NCBI GenBank assembly: GCA_045615345.1 | Contig: JAZLER010000021.1 | Coordinates: 1 to 52,723 of the forward strand | Length of the DNA: 52,723 nt | DNA from: Fumia sp045615345 | GTDB lineage: Bacteria; Bacillota; Clostridia; Oscillospirales; Ruminococcaceae | Reading direction: 5' to 3' | Part shown: positions 38,816 to 47,543 of the stretch, piece by piece | Layout of the letters: every line of letters begins with the position of its first letter | How positions within the stretch are numbered: position 1 is the stretch's first letter | The notes under the pieces: model-generated | Seen by the model: the letters and a program-made list of their open reading frames with translations, nothing else | Database searches by the model: none | What the model was told of the DNA's origin: nothing | Position numbers and translations under genes: made by a program

Positions 38816-40798
38816 TTGCTTATCGACAATAAAATAGAGAAAGATTTTAACCTGTCGGGCGAAGAAATCGAGATAATGCAGCTTATCAGAAGCAAGGCTG
38901 AGGATATTAATATCCCTATGGCTTTGGAACCTGATATTCTTAAACAGCGTCTTCCTTCCAGGGAGAAACCTTCATTTATCAAAATTCTTTCTCCTGTTCT
39001 CGCAGCTGCTGCAGCTTGTTTTGCTGTTGTAGTGGTGGGAACACAGAACAAAACACCTGCCACACCTCCCGTTTATACTGATTTTCCCGGAATTTCTGTT
39101 TCGGAGAGTTCCTTGATTGAAGAACCTTCTGTGGTAGCTTTGGAACCCTCGAAAGAAAGTACTGAAGTATTCAGTGCCGAAACAGAGATAAGTGTTGCAG
39201 CAGAAGAACCGCAGAAAATTGTTTCCGAGGACATTTCAAGTTCAGTTCCTGAAGAGTATAAAGCTCTTTACGGAAAGGTAAGAGAACTTGACAGCAAAAA
39301 CCCTGCACAGGTAAAGGGTGTTTCGAGAGCATCTAATTTCTCTGCAGTTTTCGGAAATAATTCTGCAATGATTTCTGCATATCAGAATGACAGCGAAAGT
39401 CAGTTTGACACGGTGCAGATCAATAATGGCTATATCTATACTGTTTCCGGCAACAATACTGTTGTTGTCAGCCGTGCAGACGGAAATGATTTTTATGTGG
39501 CGTCCGAAATCTTTGTTGATTTTGGTATGAATCGCGACAAAAAATATGATTTTGAGGATGTTTCGGTAACAAGCTGTTATGTTGACCAGCAAAGACTTAT
39601 TGTACTCGGCACTGCAACATATGGCAATATGGAAAATGTTACCGCAATAGCAACTTATGACATTACTTCTCCTGAAAGGCCTGTACTCCTTGCTAATTCA
39701 TATCAGGACGGTGCTTTGGTTTCTTCCAGAATTTCAGGCGGATTTGCTTATGTTGTAACACGCAAGTCGGTTCTTAATCCTTCAGAAGATAATGTACAGA
39801 CATATATTCCTTTTAATATGTCAAATCATAAGTATGAATCCCTCAAAGCAGACGATATTTATCTGAGTGAATTTGCACAGAGCCCCTGCTACATCGTAGC
39901 TTCCTCTCTGCTTATCAAAGAACCTTATGAGTTTTACGATACAGTTGCTGTTTTAGGCGACAGCACAGAGCTTTATATCGATGAAAGCGGTATTTATCTT
40001 GCAGATAATGTTTATGTGGATTCTGTGCCTTATACCGGTATTGTAAGAATAGATTACGGTAAAGGTAACTTTGATGGCGTTACTTCTGCTTCAGTTTCAG
40101 GCAGACTCTTTGACTCCAAATCAATGGATGAATATGAAGATGTTATCCGTCTTGTAACTATGCATAATGATGAATATACCTTGCATACTCTTGATATGAA
40201 TCTTGATGTAATCAGCAGTAATTGCAACATTACAAACGGCGCAAAACTTAAAGATGTATCCTTTGAAAAAGATACAATGTACCTTTTTGCAACAAATGGT
40301 TCTACAAAGGTTTATGACCTTTCCGATGTATATAGCCCTGTTGAAAAGACTTATGCTGAGGTTTCAGACATTATGAACTCGGTGGTAAGTGTAGGTTCTG
40401 AAAGTGCTGTTGGTATTAATCTTGATGATAATGGTCTTAGTCTTACACTTTATGATGTGATTTCTTCTAAACGCATAAGGGAAATTGAAACTGTGACAGT
40501 AAGCGAAGGCGATATTTACTGCGAAGCCTTTGATAACTATGATGAATTGTTTGTTAAAGGCAACCTCATCGGTTTCAGTTATTACAAATATGGTGATGCC
40601 GATAAATCCGGTTCATATTATGTTCTTTACAGCATAGAAGAAGATTCAGTTGTGAAGAAGGCTGAATATCGTTATCCTGCAAAGACCTATCAGCAGAAAG
40701 CAAACATTAAAGGAAATCTCCTTTATGTTACAAGCCCTTCATCGGTGGCTGTTATTGATGTAAACAACGGCAGACTGATCTGGGAAACTGAAATTTAA
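38816..40798 (+). CDS. Membrane-anchored beta-propeller protein, probable anti-sigma factor
   Basis: The 660-residue product has a cytoplasmic N-terminal segment (residues 1-54, helical and charged), one membrane helix (about 55-75), a Ser/Glu/Pro-rich linker (about 80-150) and a large extracellular domain. That domain (about 165-660) shows repeated beta-strand blocks of the C-terminal secreted beta-propeller type. The start is TTG at 38816, immediately after the sigma factor stop and behind AAGGAGGAGG, so the two are strictly coupled. The topology fits an anti-sigma factor that holds the sigma factor inside and senses something outside through the propeller. There is no obvious zinc-finger (ZAS) motif in the N-terminus. 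Confidence 0.75.
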   Translation: MLIDNKIEKDFNLSGEEIEIMQLIRSKAEDINIPMALEPDILKQRLPSREKPSFIKILSPVLAAAAACFAVVVVGTQNKTPATPPVYTDFPGISVSESSLIEEPSVVALEPSKESTEVFSAETEISVAAEEPQKIVSEDISSSVPEEYKALYGKVRELDSKNPAQVKGVSRASNFSAVFGNNSAMISAYQNDSESQFDTVQINNGYIYTVSGNNTVVVSRADGNDFYVASEIFVDFGMNRDKKYDFEDVSVTSCYVDQQRLIVLGTATYGNMENVTAIATYDITSPERPVLLANSYQDGALVSSRISGGFAYVVTRKSVLNPSEDNVQTYIPFNMSNHKYESLKADDIYLSEFAQSPCYIVASSLLIKEPYEFYDTVAVLGDSTELYIDESGIYLADNVYVDSVPYTGIVRIDYGKGNFDGVTSASVSGRLFDSKSMDEYEDVIRLVTMHNDEYTLHTLDMNLDVISSNCNITNGAKLKDVSFEKDTMYLFATNGSTKVYDLSDVYSPVEKTYAEVSDIMNSVVSVGSESAVGINLDDNGLSLTLYDVISSKRIREIETVTVSEGDIYCEAFDNYDELFVKGNLIGFSYYKYGDADKSGSYYVLYSIEEDSVVKKAEYRYPAKTYQQKANIKGNLLYVTSPSSVAVIDVNNGRLIWETEI

Positions 40799-40835
40799 CA
40801 AATCTCTTTTTCATAAAACCCCTTCATATTTTTAA

Positions 40836-40870
40836 ACCCCGTTCATCAAATGATGAACGGGGTCTTTTTT
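40836..40870. terminator. Terminator between the sigma/propeller operon and a convergent SGNH gene
   Basis: A 13-bp perfect stem (ACCCCGTTCATCA / TGATGAACGGGGT) with an AA loop is followed by C and T6. It serves the plus-strand operon; the minus-strand gene stops inside its T-run, so it may serve both. Confidence 0.92.
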
Positions 40871-41657
40871 ATTCTGTTATTTCATTTTGCAAAGGAACAT
40901 AATGTTCTCTTAAGTAGTCAAGCCAAAGATTGTATACAGAAGGTCCGAAATGCATTCCGTCAGAGCTTGCTGAGTCGGGCAGGCAACCATTTTCATCTTT
41001 TACAGCTTCCGCTACATAGACAAAGTAAACTTGTTTTTCAGTTGCAAGGTCAAGGATCGCTTCGTTGTATTCATCGATTTTACTGTTTGCATAGCGGTCA
41101 TCGCCTTTTTCCTTTGATGCGGTGACAGGCATAATTGACTGCAGATATATCTGACTGTCTGGGTGAGTTGTTTTTAAGATGTCAATAAACTCACCATAAA
41201 GCTCAATGAGTTTATCTTTTGACAGAAATGCTACCCCATTTGAACCAAGCATAACATAAATTTTTTTCGGAGTTAAGTCTTTTATTGCATCGGCTACTGT
41301 GAGAGAAACGCCATTTTTTTCGATGCAGTCCTTTGTGAGTATTGTTTGTGGATTAATTCCGGTAGAGGCAAACACAAGATTTTCATCTAAAATTTTGTAA
41401 GCGCTCAATCCGACTGTAAGAGAGTCGCCGATAAAAATGGCATCATTAAACCACTCTTCACCCTGAGGGATTTCGTTTTTGGGGATTGGCGCACCCAAAA
41501 ACGGGTCTTTTGGTTCGGGAGGTTCCGTGCTTTCTTCTGAAAACTCGGTGGTATCGTAATCAATCGGTGAGAAAAAGGAATCCATAACAAAATATGATGC
41601 GGCAACGACACCTACAAAAGCAATTATGCAAAATAGTATAATAAGAAATTTTTTCAT
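40869..41657 (-). CDS. Membrane-anchored SGNH/GDSL hydrolase
   Basis: The 262-residue product has an N-terminal membrane helix (about 4-26) and an acidic, proline-rich linker (about 35-60). An SGNH domain follows, with the nucleophile serine in FIGDSLTVG, the oxyanion asparagine in MLGSNGV and the catalytic Asp/His in SDGMHFGP. All triad residues are therefore present and it should be an active esterase acting outside the membrane, for example on an acetylated glycan or lipid. It lies 10 nt downstream of the SDR gene in a two-gene minus-strand operon; the two products have no obvious biochemical link. Confidence 0.88.
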   Translation of the reverse strand: MKKFLIILFCIIAFVGVVAASYFVMDSFFSPIDYDTTEFSEESTEPPEPKDPFLGAPIPKNEIPQGEEWFNDAIFIGDSLTVGLSAYKILDENLVFASTGINPQTILTKDCIEKNGVSLTVADAIKDLTPKKIYVMLGSNGVAFLSKDKLIELYGEFIDILKTTHPDSQIYLQSIMPVTASKEKGDDRYANSKIDEYNEAILDLATEKQVYFVYVAEAVKDENGCLPDSASSDGMHFGPSVYNLWLDYLREHYVPLQNEITE

Positions 41658-41667
41658 AACATTACTC

Positions 41668-42405
41668 CTAAATTATAAGTCCTCCGTTAGGAGAGATTAC
41701 CTGTCCTGTTATAAAATCGGAATCCGAAGAACCTAAGAACAGTACACTTTTGGCAACATCCTGAGGTGTGCCGATAACTCCTAAGGGGGTTTCTTCGATA
41801 AGGGCGTTGACAGCATCCCTTTCAAGATGACCGTTCATTGGCGTATCTATAAAACCCGGTGCAACGCAGTTCACCTGAATGCCTGATGGACCGAGTTCTT
41901 TTGCTAAAGCTTTTGTAAAAGCGATTACAGCACCCTTTGATGCCGAATAATGTACTTCACAGGAAGCGCCAACCTGTCCCCACATAGAAGAAATATTTAT
42001 GATTTTACCTTTTTTCTTTGAAATCATACTTTTTACAGCCTGTTGGCAACAGAAAAACATACCTTTTACATTGAGGTTAAAAATTCTGTCCCAGTCACTT
42101 TCGGTAATATCGGTAAAAAGTTTTTGTTCTGAGATACCTGCGTTGTTTACGAGGATATCTATATCACCGAAACTTGATTTTACTTCTTCAAAAAGAGCGA
42201 TGACCTGACTGTTGTCTGTAAGGTCTGCGGAAACTGTCATTGCGCTGAAAGGACGGGAATCATTCATAGCAGAAGAAAGTTTTGTGATTTCTTTGCCATT
42301 TTTGTTATAATGCATTATAACCTTATATCCTTTTTGCCAGAAAGCAACAGCAATGGCTTCTCCTATTCCGCCTGAAGCACCTGTAATTAAAACTGTTTTA
42401 CTCAT
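41668..42405 (-). CDS. SDR-family NAD(P)H reductase, resembles EF-P 5-aminopentanone reductase (YmfI)
   Basis: This 245-residue short-chain dehydrogenase shows the cofactor-binding TGASGGIG (residues 7-14), NNAG, and the active-site Ser/Tyr/Lys in ISSMWG...YSASKGA. The family is FabG-like. The stretch SSMWGQVGASCEVHYSASKG and the C-terminal ITGQVISPNGG resemble the Bacillus YmfI group, which reduces the 5-aminopentanone on elongation factor P. That sub-assignment is from memory of motifs only; a generic 3-oxoacyl-ACP reductase is the alternative. No efp or fab gene is adjacent. Promoter TTGTAT-17-TATAAT lies upstream on the minus strand. Confidence 0.8.
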   Translation of the reverse strand: MSKTVLITGASGGIGEAIAVAFWQKGYKVIMHYNKNGKEITKLSSAMNDSRPFSAMTVSADLTDNSQVIALFEEVKSSFGDIDILVNNAGISEQKLFTDITESDWDRIFNLNVKGMFFCCQQAVKSMISKKKGKIINISSMWGQVGASCEVHYSASKGAVIAFTKALAKELGPSGIQVNCVAPGFIDTPMNGHLERDAVNALIEETPLGVIGTPQDVAKSVLFLGSSDSDFITGQVISPNGGLII

Positions 42406-42422
42406 ATTATCCCTCCGCCAAT

Positions 42423-42451
42423 ATTATACATCATTTTAAATAAGTATACAA
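42423..42451 (-). promoter_or_regulatory. Promoter of the SDR-SGNH operon
   Basis: On the minus strand TTGTAT (42451-42446) and a perfect TATAAT (42428-42423) are separated by 17 bp. The 97-bp gap to the divergent ATPase gene also holds a GGGGGG run at 42453-42458; no convincing plus-strand promoter was found. Confidence 0.72.
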
Positions 42452-42502
42452 GTGGGGGGCTCGGCATAGTATGTATTATTTAAAGATATAGGAGGTTTAC
42501 AG

Positions 42503-45061
42503 GTGGAAAATTTGGGACTTACTTCTGCTGAGGCGAATTCAAGACTTCGCAGAAATGGGAAAAATGCTCTGAAAGAAGAAAAGAAGAAAAATCCTTTAAA
42601 GACCTTTGTTAGTCAGTTCAAGGATTTTTTAACTCTTGTACTTCTGGGCAGTACCGTAGTTACTGTATTCATGGGCGAATATGTCGAAGCACTGACAATA
42701 GGCATTATTGTTTTAATGAACGGGATAATGGGGTTTGCTCAGGAAATAAAAACTGAAAAAACACTTGAAGCGTTAAAGAAAATGGCATCTCCTGTTTCTA
42801 AAGTTTACAGGGATAACAAACTGGTAACGGTGCAAAGCGAGAATATCGTAACAGACGATGTGATGGTTTTAGAGGCAGGCGACAGGATAAGCGCTGATGC
42901 TGTACTTATAAAATCAAACAGATTGTCGGTTGATGAGTCTATGCTTACGGGGGAATCAGTACCGGTTGAAAAGGACGGAAAAGATGAAGTGTTTGCAGGG
43001 ACGAATGTCATAAACGGCAGGGCTGTCGTAAGGGTTGTAAAAACCGGAATGGATACCCGTATGGGCGAAATTGCAAAGATGATGGACGAAATCGAAGAAG
43101 AACCTACACCATTGCAAAAACGCCTTGACGAACTTGGGAAGATTATTGCTATCGGCTGTCTGCTTATCTGTTTTGTAGTGGCGCTTACGGGATTTTTGCG
43201 CGGTGAAAAACTTTTTGATATGCTTTTAACGGGAGTAAGCCTTGCAGTGGCGGCAGTACCCGAAGGTTTGCCCGCGATTGTTACAATATCGCTTGCACTT
43301 GCGGTAAACAGAATGGTCAGACGAAAATCTCTTATAAGAAAACTCCATGCGGTTGAGAGCTTGGGCTGTGCCGATGTAATTTGCTCGGACAAAACGGGTA
43401 CTCTGACAGAAAACAAAATGACGGTCGAGGAAATTTATCTGTCCGGCGAAGTTATAAAAATGACACCGAAAGGTGAGTTTAAAATTGAGGATAAATTTGT
43501 TAATATAAGAAATTCCGAGGCGGGAAGGACCATTTTGAAAGCGAGTGTTATATGTAATAACGCAGTTATCCGTGCCGAGAAAAAAGGGACATTGCTTATA
43601 GGTTCGCCCACCGAAGGCGCTTTGCTTATTATGGCGAAAAATGCAGGCGTTTTGCAAAAAGATATCATGGAAGAATTTATAAAAAAAGATGAAAAGCCTT
43701 TTGACAGCAAGAGAAAAATGATGTCTGTTCTGGCAGAAAACCGAAAAGGCGAGAAATTTGTGGCGACAAAAGGCGCTGTTGAGATGTTGTTGCCACGGTG
43801 CACAGGAATAATGCTTTCGGAAAAAGTTGTACCGATGAGCAATGCCATAAAAAAAGAAATTGAGCAAAAAGCTTCCGATATGGCTAAAAGAGGGCTCAGG
43901 GTAATTGCTGTAGGATATAAAGAAAGTGAGACCTTTTCGGAAGAGGCATTTGTTTTCTCAGGACTTATCGGTATGCTTGACCCGCCCAGAAAGGAAGCAA
44001 AAGAAGCGGTATCAAAATGTAAAAAAGCAGGTATTAAAACGGTTATGATTACGGGTGACCATAGGGATACAGCTTGTGCAATCGCTGAAAAAATCGGCAT
44101 TTATCATAATGGAGATAAAATCTTAACAGGCAACGAACTTGAAGTTATAACTCCCGATGAACTCGAACGGATAATTGAAGATGTCACTGTTTTTGCAAGG
44201 GTCAGTCCGCATCACAAACTAAAAATCGTAAAAGCGTTCAAAAAAAGAGGACATATTGTTGCGATGACGGGAGATGGTGTCAATGATGCTCCTGCGATAA
44301 AGGAAGCGGATATCGGTGTGAGTATGGGAATTACGGGAACTGATGTCACAAAAGAAGCAAGCGATGTGATACTGCTTGACGATAACTTCAAAACACTGGT
44401 GACTGCAGTTGAAGAAGGAAGAACGATTTATGCAAATATAAGAAAATTCATAAGATATCTGCTTTCCTGTAATATCGGGGAAGTGCTTACGATGTTTTTG
44501 GGAATTATAATGGGAATGCCCACTGTGCTTTTACCGATACATATTTTGCTTGTAAATCTTGTTACTGATGGATTGCCTGCAATTGCACTGGGGCTTGAAC
44601 CCTGTGAAAAGAATTGTATGAAAAAACGCCCGAGAAGAGCTAATGAAAGTATTTTTTCAAACGGACTTCTGGGAACAATTATTTTCAGAGGGTCGCTTAT
44701 AGGTCTTACGACACTTGGGATTTTTTCACATCTGCTTACTTCAACCGGGGATATAAATACAGCAAGAAGTGGGGCTTTTCTTACTTTGGTTCTGACACAG
44801 CTTTTGCATGTGTTTGAATGCAAAAGTGAAGAAAGAAGTATTTTCACAGTTTCATTTTTCAACAACTTCAAGCTTATAGGAGCAGCGCTTTTATCAGCTG
44901 CAATAATATTTGTAGCTATATACTGGCCACCGGCGCAATTTGTTTTCAAAACGGTGGCACTAAGCAGAAACGATTTGCTGACAGTGCTTTTGTATGTTTC
45001 ATTTGCGCCGATATTGTCGGCAATAGTGCAGAGAATTTTTAAGAGGGAAAAGAGTGCCTGA
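42503..45061 (+). CDS. P-type Ca2+-transporting ATPase (PMR1/SERCA-like)
   Basis: This 852-residue P2-type ATPase has an N-terminal cytoplasmic segment. The actuator TGES motif (MLTGESVPVEK), the phosphorylated aspartate in CSDKTGTLT and the hinge TGDGVNDAPAI are all present. Ion-binding residues match site II of SERCA: PEGLPA in M4, and N/E in CNIGEV and N/D in VNLVTDGLPA in M5-M6. In M8 the site I glutamate position reads Gln (TQLLHVF), so one Ca2+ per cycle is likely, as in other bacterial and PMR1-type pumps. The start is GTG at 42503, following AGGAGGTTTACAG. A terminator overlaps its stop codon. Confidence 0.93.
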   Translation: MENLGLTSAEANSRLRRNGKNALKEEKKKNPLKTFVSQFKDFLTLVLLGSTVVTVFMGEYVEALTIGIIVLMNGIMGFAQEIKTEKTLEALKKMASPVSKVYRDNKLVTVQSENIVTDDVMVLEAGDRISADAVLIKSNRLSVDESMLTGESVPVEKDGKDEVFAGTNVINGRAVVRVVKTGMDTRMGEIAKMMDEIEEEPTPLQKRLDELGKIIAIGCLLICFVVALTGFLRGEKLFDMLLTGVSLAVAAVPEGLPAIVTISLALAVNRMVRRKSLIRKLHAVESLGCADVICSDKTGTLTENKMTVEEIYLSGEVIKMTPKGEFKIEDKFVNIRNSEAGRTILKASVICNNAVIRAEKKGTLLIGSPTEGALLIMAKNAGVLQKDIMEEFIKKDEKPFDSKRKMMSVLAENRKGEKFVATKGAVEMLLPRCTGIMLSEKVVPMSNAIKKEIEQKASDMAKRGLRVIAVGYKESETFSEEAFVFSGLIGMLDPPRKEAKEAVSKCKKAGIKTVMITGDHRDTACAIAEKIGIYHNGDKILTGNELEVITPDELERIIEDVTVFARVSPHHKLKIVKAFKKRGHIVAMTGDGVNDAPAIKEADIGVSMGITGTDVTKEASDVILLDDNFKTLVTAVEEGRTIYANIRKFIRYLLSCNIGEVLTMFLGIIMGMPTVLLPIHILLVNLVTDGLPAIALGLEPCEKNCMKKRPRRANESIFSNGLLGTIIFRGSLIGLTTLGIFSHLLTSTGDINTARSGAFLTLVLTQLLHVFECKSEERSIFTVSFFNNFKLIGAALLSAAIIFVAIYWPPAQFVFKTVALSRNDLLTVLLYVSFAPILSAIVQRIFKREKSA

Positions 45062-45077
45062 CGGCACTCTTTTTTTC
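45051..45077 (+). terminator. Terminator overlapping the stop codon of the Ca2+-ATPase gene
   Basis: AGAGTGCC / GGCACTCT, loop TGAC, then T7. The TGA stop (45059-45061) is in the loop. Confidence 0.93.
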
Positions 45078-45083
45078 TTATAG

Positions 45084-45112
45084 TTGATTATTTTAAAAGT
45101 TTTTGGTATAAT
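45084..45112 (+). promoter_or_regulatory. Promoter of the surface polysaccharide operon
   Basis: TTGATT (45084-45089) and TATAAT (45107-45112) are separated by 17 bp, with TGG before the -10. It begins directly after the T-run of the preceding terminator. Confidence 0.8.
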
Positions 45113-45158
45113 GTATAACACCAAGGTATGTACATTATTATTTTATGAGGATTTTATT

Positions 45159-45974
45159 ATGGAATTTTCAGTATTGATGTCGGTTTATATTAAGGAAAAA
45201 CCGGAGTATTTAAAAGCGTGTCTTGACAGCATGCTCGGTCAGACTGTTTTGCCGACCCAGATAGTTTTAGTTGAGGACGGTCCGCTTACTGATGAACTTT
45301 ATGCTACCATCGAAGAGTATAAGAAAAGGACAGATATAATCAAGAGTGTACCGCTTAAGGAAAATGTGGGGCTTGGTAAGGCACTGAGTATCGGGCTTGA
45401 AGCTTGCGATTATCCGCTTGTGGCGAGAATGGATACGGACGACATTGCCTTTCCGAAAAGATTTGAATATCAGTTGAAGGCTTTTGAGGAGGATCCTGAT
45501 CTTGCTGTGTGTGGTACTCATGCACTCGAATTTGATGGTGAAACCACTAATATTATCTCTAAGAAGAATGTGCCTGTAACCCACGAAGAAATTTATAGTT
45601 ATGCAAAAAAGAGAAACCCTTTTAATCATCCTACTGTGATGTACAAAAAGCAGGCGGTCCTGGATGCAGGGGATTATCAGCATGCAATGGGGTTTGAAGA
45701 CTATTTCCTCTGGGCAAGAATGCTTGTAAACGGCGCAAAAGCTAAAAACATTGACGAATATCTCCTTTATTTCAGAACGGGCGGCGATATGTTCAGACGC
45801 CGTGGGGGATATGAGTATCTTAAAAATGCTCTTGCCGTTAAGAAAAAAATTCACAAAACGGGGCTTAACAGTTTTACGGACTATGCTGTTTCTTCTGCCG
45901 TGCATATTGCAGTGAGCCTTATGCCAAATAAACTCAGAAGTTTTGTTTACCGTAAGTTCTTAAGAAAGAATTGA
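45159..45974 (+). CDS. Glycosyltransferase family 2
   Basis: The 271-residue product has the GT-A fold start (FSVLMSVYIKEKPEYLKACLDSML), VEDGPL, and a DxD-type metal/nucleotide site in RMDTDDIAFP near residue 90. The segment KRNPFNHPTVM and the later GFEDYFLWARML are typical of enzymes that add hexoses to surface glycans. The frame is open upstream to 45084, but that part overlaps the promoter, and the ATG at 45159 follows GAGG. It is the first gene of a seven-gene operon. The donor and acceptor sugars are unknown. Confidence 0.9.
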   Translation: MEFSVLMSVYIKEKPEYLKACLDSMLGQTVLPTQIVLVEDGPLTDELYATIEEYKKRTDIIKSVPLKENVGLGKALSIGLEACDYPLVARMDTDDIAFPKRFEYQLKAFEEDPDLAVCGTHALEFDGETTNIISKKNVPVTHEEIYSYAKKRNPFNHPTVMYKKQAVLDAGDYQHAMGFEDYFLWARMLVNGAKAKNIDEYLLYFRTGGDMFRRRGGYEYLKNALAVKKKIHKTGLNSFTDYAVSSAVHIAVSLMPNKLRSFVYRKFLRKN

Positions 45975-45981
45975 GGCGTTT

Positions 45982-47130
45982 ATGAAAAAGAAAATAATAC
46001 TTGCGATGAGCGGATTTTTGTCTGCTGTAAATAAGCTTGTCCCTAAAAATCCCAAAAAGATTGTTTTTTACAGTAATATGGGGTTTCGCGATAATGTGAG
46101 GGCAGTTTTTGACTATCTTGTTTCAAAAAACTGTTCGGATTATAAGATAATCTGTTCCGTCAATGATTATAAAAACTTTAAAGGTTATCCTTCTAATATA
46201 AAGTTTGTAAGTAATGTAGCGGGGGTGTGGCACTTTTTTACCGCAAAATACTTTTTCTATTCTTTTGGTAAATATCCCGTAAAACCATCAAAAAAACAGG
46301 TTGTTGTCAATGTATGGCACGGTTCTCCGCTTAAAAAGATAGGAAACTACCTTGATGACAATGATTATAACTTTTTCACTTATATTCTGGCAGCATCCGA
46401 TTTTTTTGCACCTATTATGAAAAAGTCTTTTAACTGCGATGAAAGTCAGGTAAAGGTCTGCGGACATCCGAGAAATGATGCGCTGTTCACCGAAAATAAT
46501 TCCCTCCGTCAGTTGGGCTTTGACGGGGAATATAAAAAGGTTATACTTTGGCTCCCAACCTTCAGACAGTCGGCATTTTTGGGTAACAACGACACGAAAG
46601 TCTTGTCTGGAACCGGACTTCCTATTCTTTCGGACAGAGAAGATATGGCAAAAGTAAACGAACGCCTTGTTAAAGATAACTGCCTTATGATTGCAAAAAT
46701 TCATCCTGCACAGGATTTAAGCCTTATTGACACTGAAGGGTTCAGTAATATCAAGATTGTTACAAATGCCGAGATGCAGAAAACAAACTGCAATCTTTAT
46801 GAGCTTTTGTCAAAAGCAGATGCGCTTATTACCGATTATTCTTCTGTGTATTTTGATTATCTCCTCTTAAATCGCCCGATAGGATTTACTGTTGATGATA
46901 TAGAAGAATATATGAATAACCGTGGCTTTGTTGTCGATAATCCTTATGAAATTATGCCGGGTAGTTTTATAAATACGCCGGAAGAATTTATAGAATTTGT
47001 GAATGACCTTCTTGACGGAAATGACACTTTCAAAGCAGAACGCGAGAGAGTGAATAATTTAGTAAATAAATACCACGATGGTAAAGATTGTGAACGCGTT
47101 ATTGAAATCGCAGGAATAAAACTTTCTTAG
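45982..47130 (+). CDS. CDP-glycerol glycerophosphotransferase family protein (TagB/TagF-like)
   Basis: This 382-residue enzyme transfers glycerol-3-phosphate (or ribitol phosphate in relatives) from a CDP carrier. Landmarks of the GT-B-like fold are VWHGSPLKKIG (near residue 112), CGHPRNDALF, LPTFRQS, and the C-terminal TDYSSVYFDYLLLNRP nucleotide-binding segment. Only the catalytic domain is present, with no N-terminal glycosyltransferase fusion. The substrate donor is very likely made by the adjacent tagD gene 15 nt downstream. It could add a single glycerol phosphate (TagB-like) or polymerise it (TagF-like); sequence alone does not decide. Confidence 0.9.
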   Translation: MKKKIILAMSGFLSAVNKLVPKNPKKIVFYSNMGFRDNVRAVFDYLVSKNCSDYKIICSVNDYKNFKGYPSNIKFVSNVAGVWHFFTAKYFFYSFGKYPVKPSKKQVVVNVWHGSPLKKIGNYLDDNDYNFFTYILAASDFFAPIMKKSFNCDESQVKVCGHPRNDALFTENNSLRQLGFDGEYKKVILWLPTFRQSAFLGNNDTKVLSGTGLPILSDREDMAKVNERLVKDNCLMIAKIHPAQDLSLIDTEGFSNIKIVTNAEMQKTNCNLYELLSKADALITDYSSVYFDYLLLNRPIGFTVDDIEEYMNNRGFVVDNPYEIMPGSFINTPEEFIEFVNDLLDGNDTFKAERERVNNLVNKYHDGKDCERVIEIAGIKLS

Positions 47131-47145
47131 AAAAGAGGTTTAATT

Positions 47146-47541
47146 ATGAGAAAAGTTATTACATATGGTACATTTGACCTTTTGCATTATGGACATATTA
47201 ATTTGCTCAAAAGGGCAAAGGAACAGGGCGATTATCTTATTGTTGCCCTTTCTACCGATGAGTTCAACAGAGGAAAAGGAAAAGAATGCTATTTTCCTTA
47301 TGAAAAAAGAAAAGCACTTTTAGAGGCTATCCGTTATGTCGACCTTGTTATTCCCGAAACCTGCTGGGAGCAGAAAAGGGAAGATGTAAAGGAGTTTAAG
47401 GTTGATGTTTTTGTAATGGGTGATGACTGGGAAGGAAAGTTTGATTTTCTTTCTGATCTCTGCGAAGTGGTTTATTTGCCGAGAACTCCCGAAATTTCCA
47501 CAACAAAGATAAAATCTGACCTTCTCTCCAAGGAGGAGTAA
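47146..47541 (+). CDS. tagD: Glycerol-3-phosphate cytidylyltransferase
   Basis: TagD makes CDP-glycerol from CTP and glycerol-3-phosphate. The 131-residue product has the expected length. It has the GTFDLLHYGHINLL nucleotide-binding HxGH motif near residue 14, the RYVDLVIPE segment, and the late RTPEISTTKIK, which corresponds to the RTxGISTT signature of cytidylyltransferases. It sits between the glycerophosphotransferase and a GT4 gene, the expected place for the donor-making enzyme. Confidence 0.96.
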   Translation: MRKVITYGTFDLLHYGHINLLKRAKEQGDYLIVALSTDEFNRGKGKECYFPYEKRKALLEAIRYVDLVIPETCWEQKREDVKEFKVDVFVMGDDWEGKFDFLSDLCEVVYLPRTPEISTTKIKSDLLSKEE

Positions 47542-47543
47542 TT

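Noticed and set aside
43226..43867. 213- and 221-codon minus-strand frames within the Ca2+-ATPase gene
   Set aside because: They overlap each other and the conserved ATPase domains on the opposite strand, have odd composition, and have no promoter or ribosome site.
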